Source of the DNA: Actinoplanes missouriensis 431
Lineage (GTDB): Bacteria > Actinomycetota > Actinomycetes > Mycobacteriales > Micromonosporaceae
Reading direction: 5' to 3'
DNA: 64,000 nt
Assembly (NCBI RefSeq): GCF_000284295.1
Contig: NC_017093.1
Coordinates: forward strand, 4,650,001-4,714,000
Shown here in pieces: positions 42,976 through 51,026 of this stretch. Both the position numbers and the translations under genes were made by a program. The notes beneath the pieces were generated by a model. It did no database searches, had not been told where the DNA came from, and saw only the letters and a program-made list of their open reading frames with translations. Each line of letters begins with the position of its first letter. Positions within the stretch are counted from its first letter, which is position 1.

Positions 42976-43957
42976 CGGTGTCGTAGCGCACCGCGCTCGA
43001 CCCGATGACGGTGCCCGCCGGGATGCCGTCCCGATCCTCGGCTAGCCGCTGCCGCTCACCGATGAAGGTCCCCGTCGCCGGGTCGATGACGATTTCGCGT
43101 TGTTCTCCGGCGGCGGTGACGCCGAGGGCCGTGCCGGTGCGCCCGTCCAGCGTCGCCGTCCGCTCGGTGATCTCCAGCGTGGGCAGGTAGGCGAGAGCCC
43201 GATACAGCGCCGCCCGGAGGTCGGCGGGAAGCAGGCCACTGCGCAGCGCATCCGCCGCATAGACGAGAACCTCCTGGTCGGGGTCCTGCCCGCGGCCCTC
43301 GGCGTCGGTCCGCAGGCGGTCGTAGAGCCGGCGTGGATCCCGAGGCAGTCCGGCGATGAAGCGCGTGGTGGGGCCCTGCCAGTTACCCGCCGCGGTGCAC
43401 AGGTCGCCGGAGTCCGGGTAGAAGGCCCCGCACCTGCCGCTCAGCCGTTCCGGGTCGGACCGGACGCCGAGGCCGGCCTCCGCGGCCTGCTTCTCGGTGC
43501 CCAGCAGGCGGGTGCGTTCGCCGGTGTCGGTGCGCAGCATGAACCATTCGCCGGCCGGGTCGGCGGGCACCCACCTCTCGTCCCGGGTGCCGACCAGCAC
43601 GGCGGCGCCCGGACTGTAGCCGGTGCTGAGGGAATGCGTGGAGATGTACCGGTACCAGCCGTCGGGGACCGGCTCATCCCGGGTACGGATCTGGGCGTCC
43701 GCTGCGGTGTTCAGCGTCTGCGCGACCTCGACCATCGCGACTTCGGACGTGTCGCCGCGCACCACGACGGCGACCACCGCCACGGACAGCACCGCGGCGG
43801 CTGCCGCGAGCGACAGGTGCGGCCACCGTCGCCGCCGGGCCACGGGCTGCTCCTGCGCGGCCGCGAGCACGCGGGCGCGTACCCGTCCCAAGGCCTCGGA
43901 GTCGCCGGCCGGCACCGGGTACAGGTCGTTCAGGGCAACATCGAGTTCGTCGGTCAT
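42947..43957 (-). CDS. CU044_5270-family membrane protein, ECF sigma partner
   Basis: 336 residues. The N-terminal 45 residues are cytosolic (DELDVALNDLYPVPAGDSEALGRVRARVLAAAQEQPVARRRR), one membrane segment follows (LSLAAAAAVLSVAVVAVVV), then a ~260-residue extracytoplasmic domain typical of this family: GWYRYISTHSL, DERWVPADPAGEWFMLRTDTG, YDRLRTDAEGRGQDPDQEVLVYAADALRSGLLPADLRAALYRALAYLPTL, and TGTFIGERQRLAED near the end. Start overlaps the sigma factor stop as ATGA. By position it is a probable anti-sigma or sensor. Confidence 0.88.
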   Translation of the reverse strand: MTDELDVALNDLYPVPAGDSEALGRVRARVLAAAQEQPVARRRRWPHLSLAAAAAVLSVAVVAVVVRGDTSEVAMVEVAQTLNTAADAQIRTRDEPVPDGWYRYISTHSLSTGYSPGAAVLVGTRDERWVPADPAGEWFMLRTDTGERTRLLGTEKQAAEAGLGVRSDPERLSGRCGAFYPDSGDLCTAAGNWQGPTTRFIAGLPRDPRRLYDRLRTDAEGRGQDPDQEVLVYAADALRSGLLPADLRAALYRALAYLPTLEITERTATLDGRTGTALGVTAAGEQREIVIDPATGTFIGERQRLAEDRDGIPAGTVIGSSAVRYDTVKKPWEHAR

Positions 43958-44529
43958 GACTCGCCCTCCAGCGGCGGGAACGTGGTGGCAGAAACGGCCC
44001 GCAGGCCACGCCGGACCCGGTGCAGCCGGGAACGGACGGTGCCTTCCGGAATACCGAGGGCGGTGGCGATCTCCCGGGTGTCGAGGCCGGCGAGGCTGTT
44101 CAGCAGCAGCACTTCCCGGTCCCCGTCGGGCAGCGCCGCGATCGCGGCGGCAAGACCCGCGATTCGGGTACGGGCATCGAGCCGTTCCGCCACCCGATCG
44201 TCGGCCCCGTCGACGTGCGTGCCGTGCGCCGTCAGCCGCTGCGACAGCCGCTGATGCTGTGCCTGGTTGCGATGGTGGCGGCGGAGCAGATTGACGGCGA
44301 TGCCGAACAGCCAGGCCCGGGCAGTGCCCCGCTCGGGTCGGAAGTCACCGCGCGCCGACCAGGCGACCAGGAACGTCTCGGCAACCAGATCCTCAGCCTG
44401 CGCCGCCTCGACCTGCCGGGCCAGATAGCGCCACAACCCCGGCGCGTGATCGTCGAAGAGCAGGGCGAACCGGTCCGCCGCCTGCGAGCCGCCGAGCCAG
44501 TGATCACTCGGTGGATGTTCGCCGGCCAT
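43954..44529 (-). CDS. ECF-type sigma factor
   Basis: 191 residues. Sigma2 region: FALLFDDHAPGLWRYLARQVEAAQAEDLVAETFLVAWSARGDFRPERGTARAWLFGIAVNLLRRHHR. Sigma4 region: AAIAALPDGDREVLLLNSLAGLDTREIATALGIPEGTVRSRLHRVRRGLR. ATG 44529 has GGGAGGTG upstream; the upstream in-frame ATG 44574 is less likely. Two-gene operon with the CU044_5270 protein, a standard actinobacterial arrangement for envelope-responsive regulation. Confidence 0.93.
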   Translation of the reverse strand: MAGEHPPSDHWLGGSQAADRFALLFDDHAPGLWRYLARQVEAAQAEDLVAETFLVAWSARGDFRPERGTARAWLFGIAVNLLRRHHRNQAQHQRLSQRLTAHGTHVDGADDRVAERLDARTRIAGLAAAIAALPDGDREVLLLNSLAGLDTREIATALGIPEGTVRSRLHRVRRGLRAVSATTFPPLEGES

Positions 44530-44645
44530 CGCGGGCACCTCCCGGCCGGCAGCCCCGGCGATTCGTAAGGTCATGCCAGGTATTGCCAGAAGAAGCCGAA
44601 CCCGTTCACGGCTCGTCCGTGGGCGGAGCCGGCCAGCCGGGCGTA

Positions 44646-45107
44646 TTACTCGAAGCCGCGGAAGATGCCGTCACCGTCCACATGGCCGGCGAAGTCCTCC
44701 CAGTCCATGTTCGCGATGGGAAGGTTGTTCTGCACGGACCACATCTCCGACGGCACGACGCGGAACGTGGCGCCGAGCTGCGGGCCCTTGCCCTGGTCCT
44801 CCAGACCTTCCACGTAGTCGTAGAGGTTGACCACGAGAGTCGGCCGATCAGGGTGGGTCAGCGCCTTCGTGTCGACCAGGAAGGCAACGGCATGACTCGC
44901 GTCTGCCGGCAGCGTCTCCAGGAGTTGCGACGGCGTGATCCCCTCGTACGCCCGATCATCGACGTACGCGACGAACGCCGTGAATTCGTCCTCCGTCTGC
45001 GGCTCAGCGATCGCCGCCTGGATCTCTTCCCATTCCTGCGGGTGGGTGAAGTCAGTGCGGATGACCAGGGAGACGTCAGAGTTGTGATGCCAGATGCGCT
45101 CATCCAC
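44646..45107 (-). CDS. DUF6924-like protein, 153 aa
   Basis: Soluble acidic protein: NSDVSLVIRTDFTHPQEWEEIQAAIAEPQTEDEFTAFVAYVDDRAYEGITPSQLLETLPADASHAVAFLVDTKALTHPDRPTLVVNLYD..., then GATFRVVPSEMWSVQNNLPIANMDWEDFAGHVDGDGIFRGF. This matches the DUF6924 layout (SLVIRTDF near the start, late RVVP-x-x-x-x-x-x-NNL-x-x-N-MDW-x-DF). GTG 45107 follows a leaderless -10. Typical immunity/unknown gene of toxin-rich actinobacteria. Confidence 0.82.
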   Translation of the reverse strand: MDERIWHHNSDVSLVIRTDFTHPQEWEEIQAAIAEPQTEDEFTAFVAYVDDRAYEGITPSQLLETLPADASHAVAFLVDTKALTHPDRPTLVVNLYDYVEGLEDQGKGPQLGATFRVVPSEMWSVQNNLPIANMDWEDFAGHVDGDGIFRGFE

Positions 45108-45114
45108 GCAGGCG

Positions 45115-45120
45115 AGGATA
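45115..45120 (-). promoter_or_regulatory. -10 element TATCCT for leaderless gene at 45107
   Basis: Minus-strand TATCCT, 7 bases, then GTG 45107. Confidence 0.6.
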
Positions 45121-45180
45121 GGCCAACCCAACGGTTGACCCTCGGGAGGCGTAGGTCGCGTCAGCTGACCGCATCGCCGG

Positions 45181-45432
45181 GTGCAGCATGACGACGAGGT
45201 CCGCCGGTTCCGCATCGAGGCTGATGCGGTGCGCGAGTTCCGGTTCGAAACGGAGGGCGGCGGCCGACCGTGGTTCTACGCAGAGGTCACCGACGCCGAC
45301 ATGGAGAAGGTGCCGGATCAACTGATCCCGTTGACGCTCCTTCTATGGTCAGAAGATCACACGATAACGATCCGTGCCGCTTCCGTCCTGCGTCCAGGAC
45401 CGCACGTTGTGCGGGGTCGAGGGACTGGCTGA
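45181..45432 (+). pseudogene. Coding fragment, plus strand
   Basis: Codons from 45181 to about 45355 have high third-position G+C and read VRRFRIEADAVREFRFETEGGGRPWFYAEVTDADMEKVPDQLIPLTLLLW, then bias collapses. No start signal. It faces the minus-strand fragment below and the two overlap at their decayed 3' ends, so this looks like a deletion junction between two former genes. Confidence 0.35.
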
Positions 45433-45631
45433 ACACCCGTTCGGCCTCGGCAGCGGTGGTCATGCTGAGGATGCTGCCGTCGTGCCCGTCGCGGGTTGCC
45501 GAACGTGTCGCACCACCGGTCTTGTCGCTGGTGAACAGGTAAGCCAGTTCCGGGCGTGGCAGCCCGTCGGTGACGCCGGAGGCGTCCACGGCGCGCATTT
45601 CGATGTTCGTGAGTTTGGGGCTCTGGCGCAC
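45287..45631 (-). pseudogene. Coding fragment, minus strand
   Basis: From 45631 to about 45370 the minus frame has strong codon bias and reads TNIEMRAVDASGVTDGLPRPELAYLFTSDKTGGATRSATRDGHDGSILSMTTAAEAERVFSQSLDPAQRAVLDAG; after that composition breaks down. GTG 45631 has GGAAA directly upstream, too close for a normal ribosome site. I take it as a truncated gene of unknown family. Confidence 0.4.
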
Positions 45632-45691
45632 TTTCCGTGAATGATCTCTGCGGCGAGCCCGAACGGCTGTGGTACGCCACGGCGCCTGAAG

Positions 45692-46162
45692 TCAAAGCGC
45701 GTCGAGTAGCAGGACGCCGTCTGGTGAGTAGAAGTAGTCGCGTACGTGCTGAGCCCAGTCTTCGATCGTCGGGTCCTCCGCGTGCGACAGCCAGTCGGAA
45801 AGGCGAGCGTGCTCGTCGCTGTGCCCATTCTCAGAGAGCCATCGCAGCGTTTCGTCCCTGCCGGCTCCGAAGATGGCGTGGGCATCGAAGCCAATGCCCA
45901 GATCCATGTCACCGGTGCAGAATTTCGCGGCGTACAGGCGGCGCGAGTCGGCGGGATCGCCGATCAGGAACAGCAGGAAGGCAGTCAGATAAATTTGCTC
46001 ATACTCGTCGCTCTCGCCGTTGTCCGGACCTTCACGCCGGAGCCTTTCGAGGTCGAATATCTTCCGAAGCATCGCCTGGTGGGGACGAGGGTCACCGACG
46101 TCCACCATCCGGAGCGCTTCCCGGCGCGAAGCCGGAGTCGACAGGTCTACAGACTTGGGCAC
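45692..46162 (-). CDS. Soluble helical protein, immunity-like, 156 aa
   Basis: MPKSVDLSTPASRREALRMVDVGDPRPHQAMLRKIFDLERLRREG, then YEQIYLTAFLLFLIGDPADSRRLYAAKFCTGDMDLGIGFDAHAIFGAGRDETLRWLSENGHSDEHARLSDWLSHAEDPTIEDWAQHVRDYFYSPD: predominantly helical, acidic, with no export signal. This style is common among immunity proteins near polymorphic toxins. GTG 46162 is set by a leaderless -10 six bases upstream. No family name can be given. Confidence 0.75.
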   Translation of the reverse strand: MPKSVDLSTPASRREALRMVDVGDPRPHQAMLRKIFDLERLRREGPDNGESDEYEQIYLTAFLLFLIGDPADSRRLYAAKFCTGDMDLGIGFDAHAIFGAGRDETLRWLSENGHSDEHARLSDWLSHAEDPTIEDWAQHVRDYFYSPDGVLLLDAL

Positions 46163-46168
46163 GCGTGC

Positions 46169-46174
46169 ACGGTA
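46169..46174 (-). promoter_or_regulatory. -10 element TACCGT for leaderless gene at 46162
   Basis: Minus-strand TACCGT, 6 bases, then GTG 46162. Confidence 0.6.
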
Positions 46175-46197
46175 GTCCAGCGCGGCTCGTCCACGCG

Positions 46198-46344
46198 GGC
46201 CGTCAGGAAGCGGCGGCAGGCAGCTTTGACCGGGATACCGAGCTGGAACTGTGGTTCAGTGGCCTCGGCAAGGTCCGCCTGGAGTTCAAGGCGAACGCTG
46301 ACATCCGCCAGTTGGGTCAGATGATCGCCGGTTACGTCCTCTGA
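46198..46344 (+). pseudogene. Coding remnant (3' end of lost gene)
   Basis: The last 48 codons of a plus frame read GRQEAAAGSFDRDTELELWF and SGLGKVRLEFKANADIRQLG with high third-position G+C and a clean TGA; no start precedes it. It looks like the C-terminal end of a lost gene. Confidence 0.35.
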
Positions 46345-46387
46345 CCGGTTCGCCGGCGATGCCTGCGCCCGCCGCGTGACCACGCTG

Positions 46388-46582
46388 CTACCGCCGGCGC
46401 TGCCCGTAGTGCGGCCGATCGCAGGACCGTCGGGGTTTGCGGGCGAGCAGGTTCAGCAGCGTCGACTTGCCCGAGCCGCTGGCGCCGTAGACGCACACGA
46501 ACTCACCCTGGGCGGCCTCGAGGTTCACATCGCGTGCGGCCCCTATGGTCTCCACTTCAGAGTGGCAGGCCTTGCCCGACAT
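46388..46582 (-). pseudogene. Truncated ABC transporter ATPase (LolD/MacB-type N-terminus)
   Basis: From ATG 46582 the frame reads through a typical N-terminal strand and Walker A: GAARDVNLEAAQGEFVCVYGASGSGKSTLLNLLA, then diverges and stops after about 16 more codons. Q-loop, signature and Walker B are all absent, so this is the first quarter of an ATPase gene. The permease partner and rest of the gene are not in the neighbourhood. Confidence 0.75.
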
Positions 46583-46638
46583 CGCCGTGAACGCCACCCG
46601 GGCACACCGGCCCGAGTGGTGCTCAGAGCGCGACGTGT

Positions 46639-47490
46639 TCAGGCGGCGGTGAAGGCCGCACGATGGTCGCGGACCCACTCTTCGAGGCTGCGGCCCGGCC
46701 GCCCGGTGAGGTCGCGCACGCCGGGCCGGACCCGGTCGGGCTCGGCGACCGTGTCCGACCAGTAGTTGAGCAGCATGGCGATGATGTCCTCGGGAATGAA
46801 CGGGGCCACGTCGGCACGGAACTCGTCCGGGCTGATCTCCACGAGCGGGATGTCACGTCCGATGCCGGCGCTTATCGCGGCCACCTGGTCGATCCGGGTG
46901 AGCGACTGCGGGCCGGTCAACGGGTAGATCCGGCCCAGGTGCCGGTCACCCAGCAGCGCGGCGGCGGCGGCATCCGCAACGTCCGCCTCATGAATCGGCG
47001 CCTGCGCGGAGTGGATGAACGGCGCACGGATCGGCGTCCCGGCCTTGATCGGCCAAGCCCATGACAGCAGGTTGTTCGCGAACGTCCCCGGCCGCAGGAT
47101 GGTCCAGGCGTCGGTGCGGGCCGTCACCGCCTGCTCCACCGCCCGATGGTGGGTGTGGCTGGCTGAGCCGATGTCGCGGGGGAACTCGCCCGCGGCGGCG
47201 AGCGATGACAGCACCACGAATCGGCGTACTCCGCCGGCGACCGCGGCGGCGACGAGATCGTCGACACCGTGATCGACCGGGAAGACGAACATCCGGTCCA
47301 CCCCGTCGAACAGATCCGCGGTCAACGCCGAGGCTGCGGTCAGGTCAGCGCCGACGACCTGGACGCCGTCCGGAAGCCCGGCCTGCTGCGGTTTACGGCT
47401 CACCGCGCGTACGGGTTCCCCGAGGCTCGCCAAGGCATGGGTCAGGTTCCGTCCCACCGCTCCGGTGGCACCGGTTATCAGAATTGTCAT
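46639..47490 (-). CDS. NmrA-like NAD(P)-binding protein
   Basis: 283 residues with an N-terminal Rossmann motif TILITGATGAVGRNLTHALASLGEPVRAVSR (GxTGxxG), LTADLFDGVDRMFVFP, VLSSLAA, TILRPGTFANNLLSWAW, then HEADVADAAAAALLGDRHLGRIYPLTGPQSLTRIDQVAAI, as in NmrA / NAD(P)H-azoreductase-like atypical SDRs. It lacks the SDR YxxxK, consistent with redox sensing or a quinone/azo substrate. ATG 47490 is chosen as the first Met of the Rossmann strand; an upstream in-frame extension looks non-native. Confidence 0.9.
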   Translation of the reverse strand: MTILITGATGAVGRNLTHALASLGEPVRAVSRKPQQAGLPDGVQVVGADLTAASALTADLFDGVDRMFVFPVDHGVDDLVAAAVAGGVRRFVVLSSLAAAGEFPRDIGSASHTHHRAVEQAVTARTDAWTILRPGTFANNLLSWAWPIKAGTPIRAPFIHSAQAPIHEADVADAAAAALLGDRHLGRIYPLTGPQSLTRIDQVAAISAGIGRDIPLVEISPDEFRADVAPFIPEDIIAMLLNYWSDTVAEPDRVRPGVRDLTGRPGRSLEEWVRDHRAAFTAA

Positions 47491-47603
47491 CGATGATCCG
47501 AATCTCGTCGCATGTGCTGAGCGGAGTGCCCGGCTCGGCATCGACGTTACGGATCAATCAGGTCAGCTCACGGCCGCAATCATCCACCCATCGAACCGCG
47601 TCG

Positions 47604-48473
47604 TCACAGCGACGCCACCTTCCGGTAGCGGGCGAGCAGCAGCAGCAAACACACCGCGATCAGGCACGCCGCCTCGATGCCGTAGACCGGCCCGAACCGG
47701 CCCACCCCCACATCGAGCTGACTGCCCCGCCCGGTGAGCCACTCCCCGACCCCCGCGATCAGGAAGTTCGGGCTGCCCAGACCGGACAGCGCGTTCGCGG
47801 TGGTGCTCGGCAGCGAGGCGAGCACGCCGACGACCGGGACGGTCATCATGAAGACCGCCACGATGCCGCCGGCGGCGAACGCGTGCTTGCCGGTGAGCGA
47901 CGCGATCAGCAGGCTGATCCCGGCGAACGTCACCGCCCAGAGCAGACTGTAGGCCCACCCGGGCAGCAGATCCCCCAGCTCGCCGACCACGCCGCTGCCG
48001 GTGAACACGGCACCGAGGAACATGATCAGCTGAGGCACGCCGAGCAGCAGCCAGATTGCGGCCGTCATGGCGGCGAACTTGGCGATCACGTAATCGGCGG
48101 CCCGCAGCGGACGGCTGAAGTAGAGCGGCAGCACCCCGGCCCGCAGGTCCCCGGAGACCAGCTGCGGCGCGGCGATCGCCGCGAAGAAGATGATCAGGAG
48201 GCTCATCTGGTCGGCGTACCCGACGTAGGTGAAGAGCACCGTTCCGGTGATCGAGCGGGCCGCCGCCACGATGACCGCGACCAGCAGCATGACGCCGGCG
48301 ACGAGCCACGGGAAGGCCTTCACCTTGGCGGAGCGGCCGAACCCGAAGACGGCCCGCAATCCGTGTACGAACAGGGCCCGCTGCATCGCGACGCGACCCA
48401 GTCGCGGGCCGGTGTACCGCTGGTACCCGATGTCGTGGATGACGGCGGTGGCATCGAAGCCGGGCGTAGGCAT
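47604..48473 (-). CDS. ABC-2-type permease without an adjacent ATPase
   Basis: 289 residues, six membrane segments. The cytosolic N-terminus IHDIGYQRYTGPRLGRVAMQRALFVHGLRAVFGFGRSAKVKAFPWLVAGVMLLV is a recognisable actinobacterial ABC-2 permease start, followed by IIFFAAIAAPQLVSGDLRAGVLPLYFSRPLRAADYVIAKF (conserved SRPL region). Such permeases normally sit beside one or two ATPase genes; none is present on this strand. The downstream ABC fragment at 46388 belongs to a different subfamily. It may pair with an unlinked ATPase. Confidence 0.88.
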   Translation of the reverse strand: MPTPGFDATAVIHDIGYQRYTGPRLGRVAMQRALFVHGLRAVFGFGRSAKVKAFPWLVAGVMLLVAVIVAAARSITGTVLFTYVGYADQMSLLIIFFAAIAAPQLVSGDLRAGVLPLYFSRPLRAADYVIAKFAAMTAAIWLLLGVPQLIMFLGAVFTGSGVVGELGDLLPGWAYSLLWAVTFAGISLLIASLTGKHAFAAGGIVAVFMMTVPVVGVLASLPSTTANALSGLGSPNFLIAGVGEWLTGRGSQLDVGVGRFGPVYGIEAACLIAVCLLLLLARYRKVASL

Positions 48474-48501
48474 CGGATCAGGATGCCAGTCCCCGGCGGG
48501 G

Positions 48502-49242
48502 TCAACCAGCCTCGCGCAGGAAGTCGCGGATCAGCAGGCTGATCAGCTCGGGGCGCTCGGCGATCAGGTTGTGCGTGGTCCCCGGCACCACGCACAGCTG
48601 CGCCCCCGGGATCGACGCCGCGATCAGCAGGCTGTGATCCGGCCGGATCGTGTCCCGGTCGCCCGACATAACCAGCACCGGCGCGGTGATCCGGGCCAGG
48701 TCGGCCGGGTCGATGTGCGGCTCGCTGCGCCACAGCCGGAACAGCTTGGTCAGCACGACGTCGGCGTGCTCCGGCCCGTCCGGCGACAGGCGTTCGTAGT
48801 GCATCCGCTCGACGTCCGGCCGTGACTCCCCCGAAGAAGGGGGAAGAGCATCGAGCACCACCCCGGCGGAGTCACGGAACGCGCCGGGATCCAGGTTTCC
48901 GCTGATCGCGGTCACCGACCGCACCCGCGCCGGATGGTCGAGCGCCATCAGCAACCCGATGATCGCCCCGTCGCTGTAGCCGACCACGTGCGCCGACTCG
49001 CACCCGGCCGCGTCGAGGTAGGCCACGGTGTCGGCGACCATCCGCCCGTACCCGTAATCGCCCTCGATGTCGGCCGTCCGGCCGTGGCCGGGGCGCTCGA
49101 AGGCGTACACCCGGTAATCGGGTGTGAGGGCGTCGGACTGGGCTCGCAGCGATTCCAGGGAGCAGAAGCCGCCGTGCAGCAGCAGGACGGGATCGCCGTC
49201 GCCGGCGACCTCGGAGTAGACGTCGGCGTCGCCGATCCGCAC
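48502..49242 (-). CDS. Alpha/beta-hydrolase
   Basis: 246 residues. VLLLHGGFCSLESL (oxyanion HGG), nucleophile elbow VGYSDGA (Ser), acid in VMSGDRDTI and base in PGTTHNL complete a Ser-Asp-His triad. A short cap region (VVLDALPPSSGESRPDVERMHYERL) may set substrate size. The start is GTG 49242 with a weak ribosome site. Divergent from the ABC exporter operon; substrate unknown, probably a small ester, lactone or similar. Confidence 0.9.
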   Translation of the reverse strand: MRIGDADVYSEVAGDGDPVLLLHGGFCSLESLRAQSDALTPDYRVYAFERPGHGRTADIEGDYGYGRMVADTVAYLDAAGCESAHVVGYSDGAIIGLLMALDHPARVRSVTAISGNLDPGAFRDSAGVVLDALPPSSGESRPDVERMHYERLSPDGPEHADVVLTKLFRLWRSEPHIDPADLARITAPVLVMSGDRDTIRPDHSLLIAASIPGAQLCVVPGTTHNLIAERPELISLLIRDFLREAG

Positions 49243-49356
49243 GAAGTTCTTGATCGAATCAGCCTATCGGTTGGTTCGCGCGCCCCACCGACCGGCGCAC
49301 CGAACCCGTCCGCCGGTGACTGCCCGTCACGAGCCGCAGGCGGAAGGCTCAGACGC

Positions 49357-50262
49357 ATGGCAGTCATCGAGGTCCGCGAGATACAGAAACGCTATTCCGG
49401 CGCCGTCGCCGTCGACGACGTCTCCCTCACCGTCGAACAGGGCGAGATCTTCGGGATTCTCGGCCCGAACGGCGCCGGCAAGACCACCACCGTGGAGTGC
49501 GTCGCCGGGCTGCGGGCGCCGGACCGGGGCACGATCAGCGTGCTCGGCCTGGACCCGCTGCGTGACCGGGCCGAGCTGACCCGCCGGCTCGGGGTGCAGT
49601 TGCAGGAGAGCCGGCTGCCGGACCGGTTGCAGGTCGCCGAGGCGCTCGAGCTCTACAGCTCGTTCTATCCCCGGCCGGCCGACTGGCGCGCGCTGATGGA
49701 GGCCCTCAACCTCCAATCCAAGGCCACCACCCGGTACGGGCGGCTCTCCGGCGGCCAGAAGCAGCGGCTCTCCATCGCCCTGGCGCTGGTCGGCAACCCG
49801 GAGATCGCCATCCTGGACGAGCTCACCACCGGACTCGACCCGCAGGCGCGGCGGGACACCTGGGCGCTGATCGAGCAGGCCCGCAGCCGTGGCACCACGA
49901 TCGTGCTGGTCACCCACTTCATGCAGGAGGCCGAACGGCTCTGCGACCGGCTGGCCCTGATCAACGGCGGCCGGGTCGTCACCGTGGACACACCGGAGGG
50001 TCTGACCGCGCAGGCCCGCATCGAGCAGCGGATCGTCTTCCACCCGTCCCGGCCCTGCGACGACGCCCTGCTGACCGCCCTGCCCGAGGTCTCCCGGGTG
50101 ACCCGCCGTGACGACCTGGTCGTCGTCGAGGGCACCGCCGAGGCGATCACCACCGTCATCCCGCTGCTGTCCGCCCACGGCATCGTCCCGCAGCGCCTGC
50201 GCGTCGAGCAGGCCAGCCTCGAGGACGCGTTCGTCACCCTCACCGGAAAGGATTTCTCATGA
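49357..50262 (+). CDS. ABC-2-type exporter ATP-binding protein
   Basis: 301 residues. Walker A GPNGAGKTTT, Q-loop GVQLQESRLPDRLQV, signature RLSGGQKQRLSIALALVGNPEIAILDELTTGLDPQARR (LSGGQ plus Walker B ILDE and D-loop), switch VTHFMQEAERL, and a C-terminal ~80-residue domain common in drug or lipid exporters. ATG 49357 has GGAAGG upstream. First gene of a four-gene operon: ATPase, permease, histidine kinase, response regulator, probably a self-regulating export and resistance module. Confidence 0.93.
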   Translation: MAVIEVREIQKRYSGAVAVDDVSLTVEQGEIFGILGPNGAGKTTTVECVAGLRAPDRGTISVLGLDPLRDRAELTRRLGVQLQESRLPDRLQVAEALELYSSFYPRPADWRALMEALNLQSKATTRYGRLSGGQKQRLSIALALVGNPEIAILDELTTGLDPQARRDTWALIEQARSRGTTIVLVTHFMQEAERLCDRLALINGGRVVTVDTPEGLTAQARIEQRIVFHPSRPCDDALLTALPEVSRVTRRDDLVVVEGTAEAITTVIPLLSAHGIVPQRLRVEQASLEDAFVTLTGKDFS

Positions 50263-50996
50263 GCACGCTGCGCCTGATCCGCACCGAGACCGTGCTGTCG
50301 ATCCGCGACAAGATCGGCCCGCTCTGGGGAGTCGGCTTCCCCCTGGTCCTGCTCGTCATCCTGGGCAACGTCCCGTCGCTGCGCGAACCGCAAGAGGTCA
50401 ACGGCGGCATCGCCACCTTCGACCTGTACGTGCCCGTGCTGATCCTGTTCAACCTGGCCATGCTCGCCCTGATCGCGGTGCCGACCGTCCTCGCCGGATA
50501 CCGGCAGGCCGGCGTGCTGCGCCGCCTGCAGACCACCCCGGTCGGACCGGCCCGGGTGCTCACCGCCCAGCTGGTGGCGAACCTGCTCACCGCGGTCGTC
50601 GCCACGGTGGTCTTCCTGGCCACGGCCCGGTTCGCCTTCGGCGTCGGGCTGCCCGGCGCCGTGCCGGGCTTCGTGGTCGCCTGGCTGCTGGTCGCCGCCG
50701 CGATGCTCGGCATCGGGCTGCTGATCACCGCACTGGCCACCGGTCAGCCGCAGGCCAGCGCGATCGGCACGGTGCTGTACTTCCCGCTGATGTTCTGCGC
50801 CGGGCTCTGGGTGCCGATCACGCAGATGCCGCCGCTGCTGCGCGACATCAGCCACGCCACCCCGCTCGGCGCCGGCATGCAGGCCTTCCAGGACGCGTAC
50901 GCCGGTGACTTCCCGGCCGCCCAGCCCCTGCTGATCCTCACCGGGTACGCGGTGGTCAGCGCGGCGGCCGCGGTCCGCTGGTTCCGCTGGTCCTAG
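50259..50996 (+). CDS. ABC-2-type exporter permease
   Basis: 245 residues, six membrane segments with ABC-2 features: VLAGYRQAGVLRRLQTTPVGPARVLTAQLVANLLTAVVATVVF in the first half and LYFPLMFCAGLWVPITQMPPLLRDISHATPLGAGMQAFQDAYAGDFP in the second. ATGA overlap with the ATPase gene, and the kinase gene starts one base after its stop, so all four genes are coupled. Confidence 0.92.
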   Translation: MSTLRLIRTETVLSIRDKIGPLWGVGFPLVLLVILGNVPSLREPQEVNGGIATFDLYVPVLILFNLAMLALIAVPTVLAGYRQAGVLRRLQTTPVGPARVLTAQLVANLLTAVVATVVFLATARFAFGVGLPGAVPGFVVAWLLVAAAMLGIGLLITALATGQPQASAIGTVLYFPLMFCAGLWVPITQMPPLLRDISHATPLGAGMQAFQDAYAGDFPAAQPLLILTGYAVVSAAAAVRWFRWS

Positions 50997-51026
50997 GATG
51001 CCCACGATTCATAGGATGCCCACGAT
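50994..51026 (+). repeat. 15-bp tandem duplication at the kinase start
   Basis: TAGGATGCCCACGAT occurs at 50994-51008 and 51012-51026 (period 18). The first copy supplies the permease stop and kinase ATG; the second supplies an in-frame second ATG at 51016, so the protein begins MPTIHRMPTMD. It is in frame and harmless. Confidence 0.8.

Noticed and set aside
46388..48473. ABC fragment and ABC-2 permease as one disrupted operon
   Set aside because: The fragment has LolD/MacB-type sequence, lies downstream of an intact NmrA gene, and the permease is of a different ABC-2 class.
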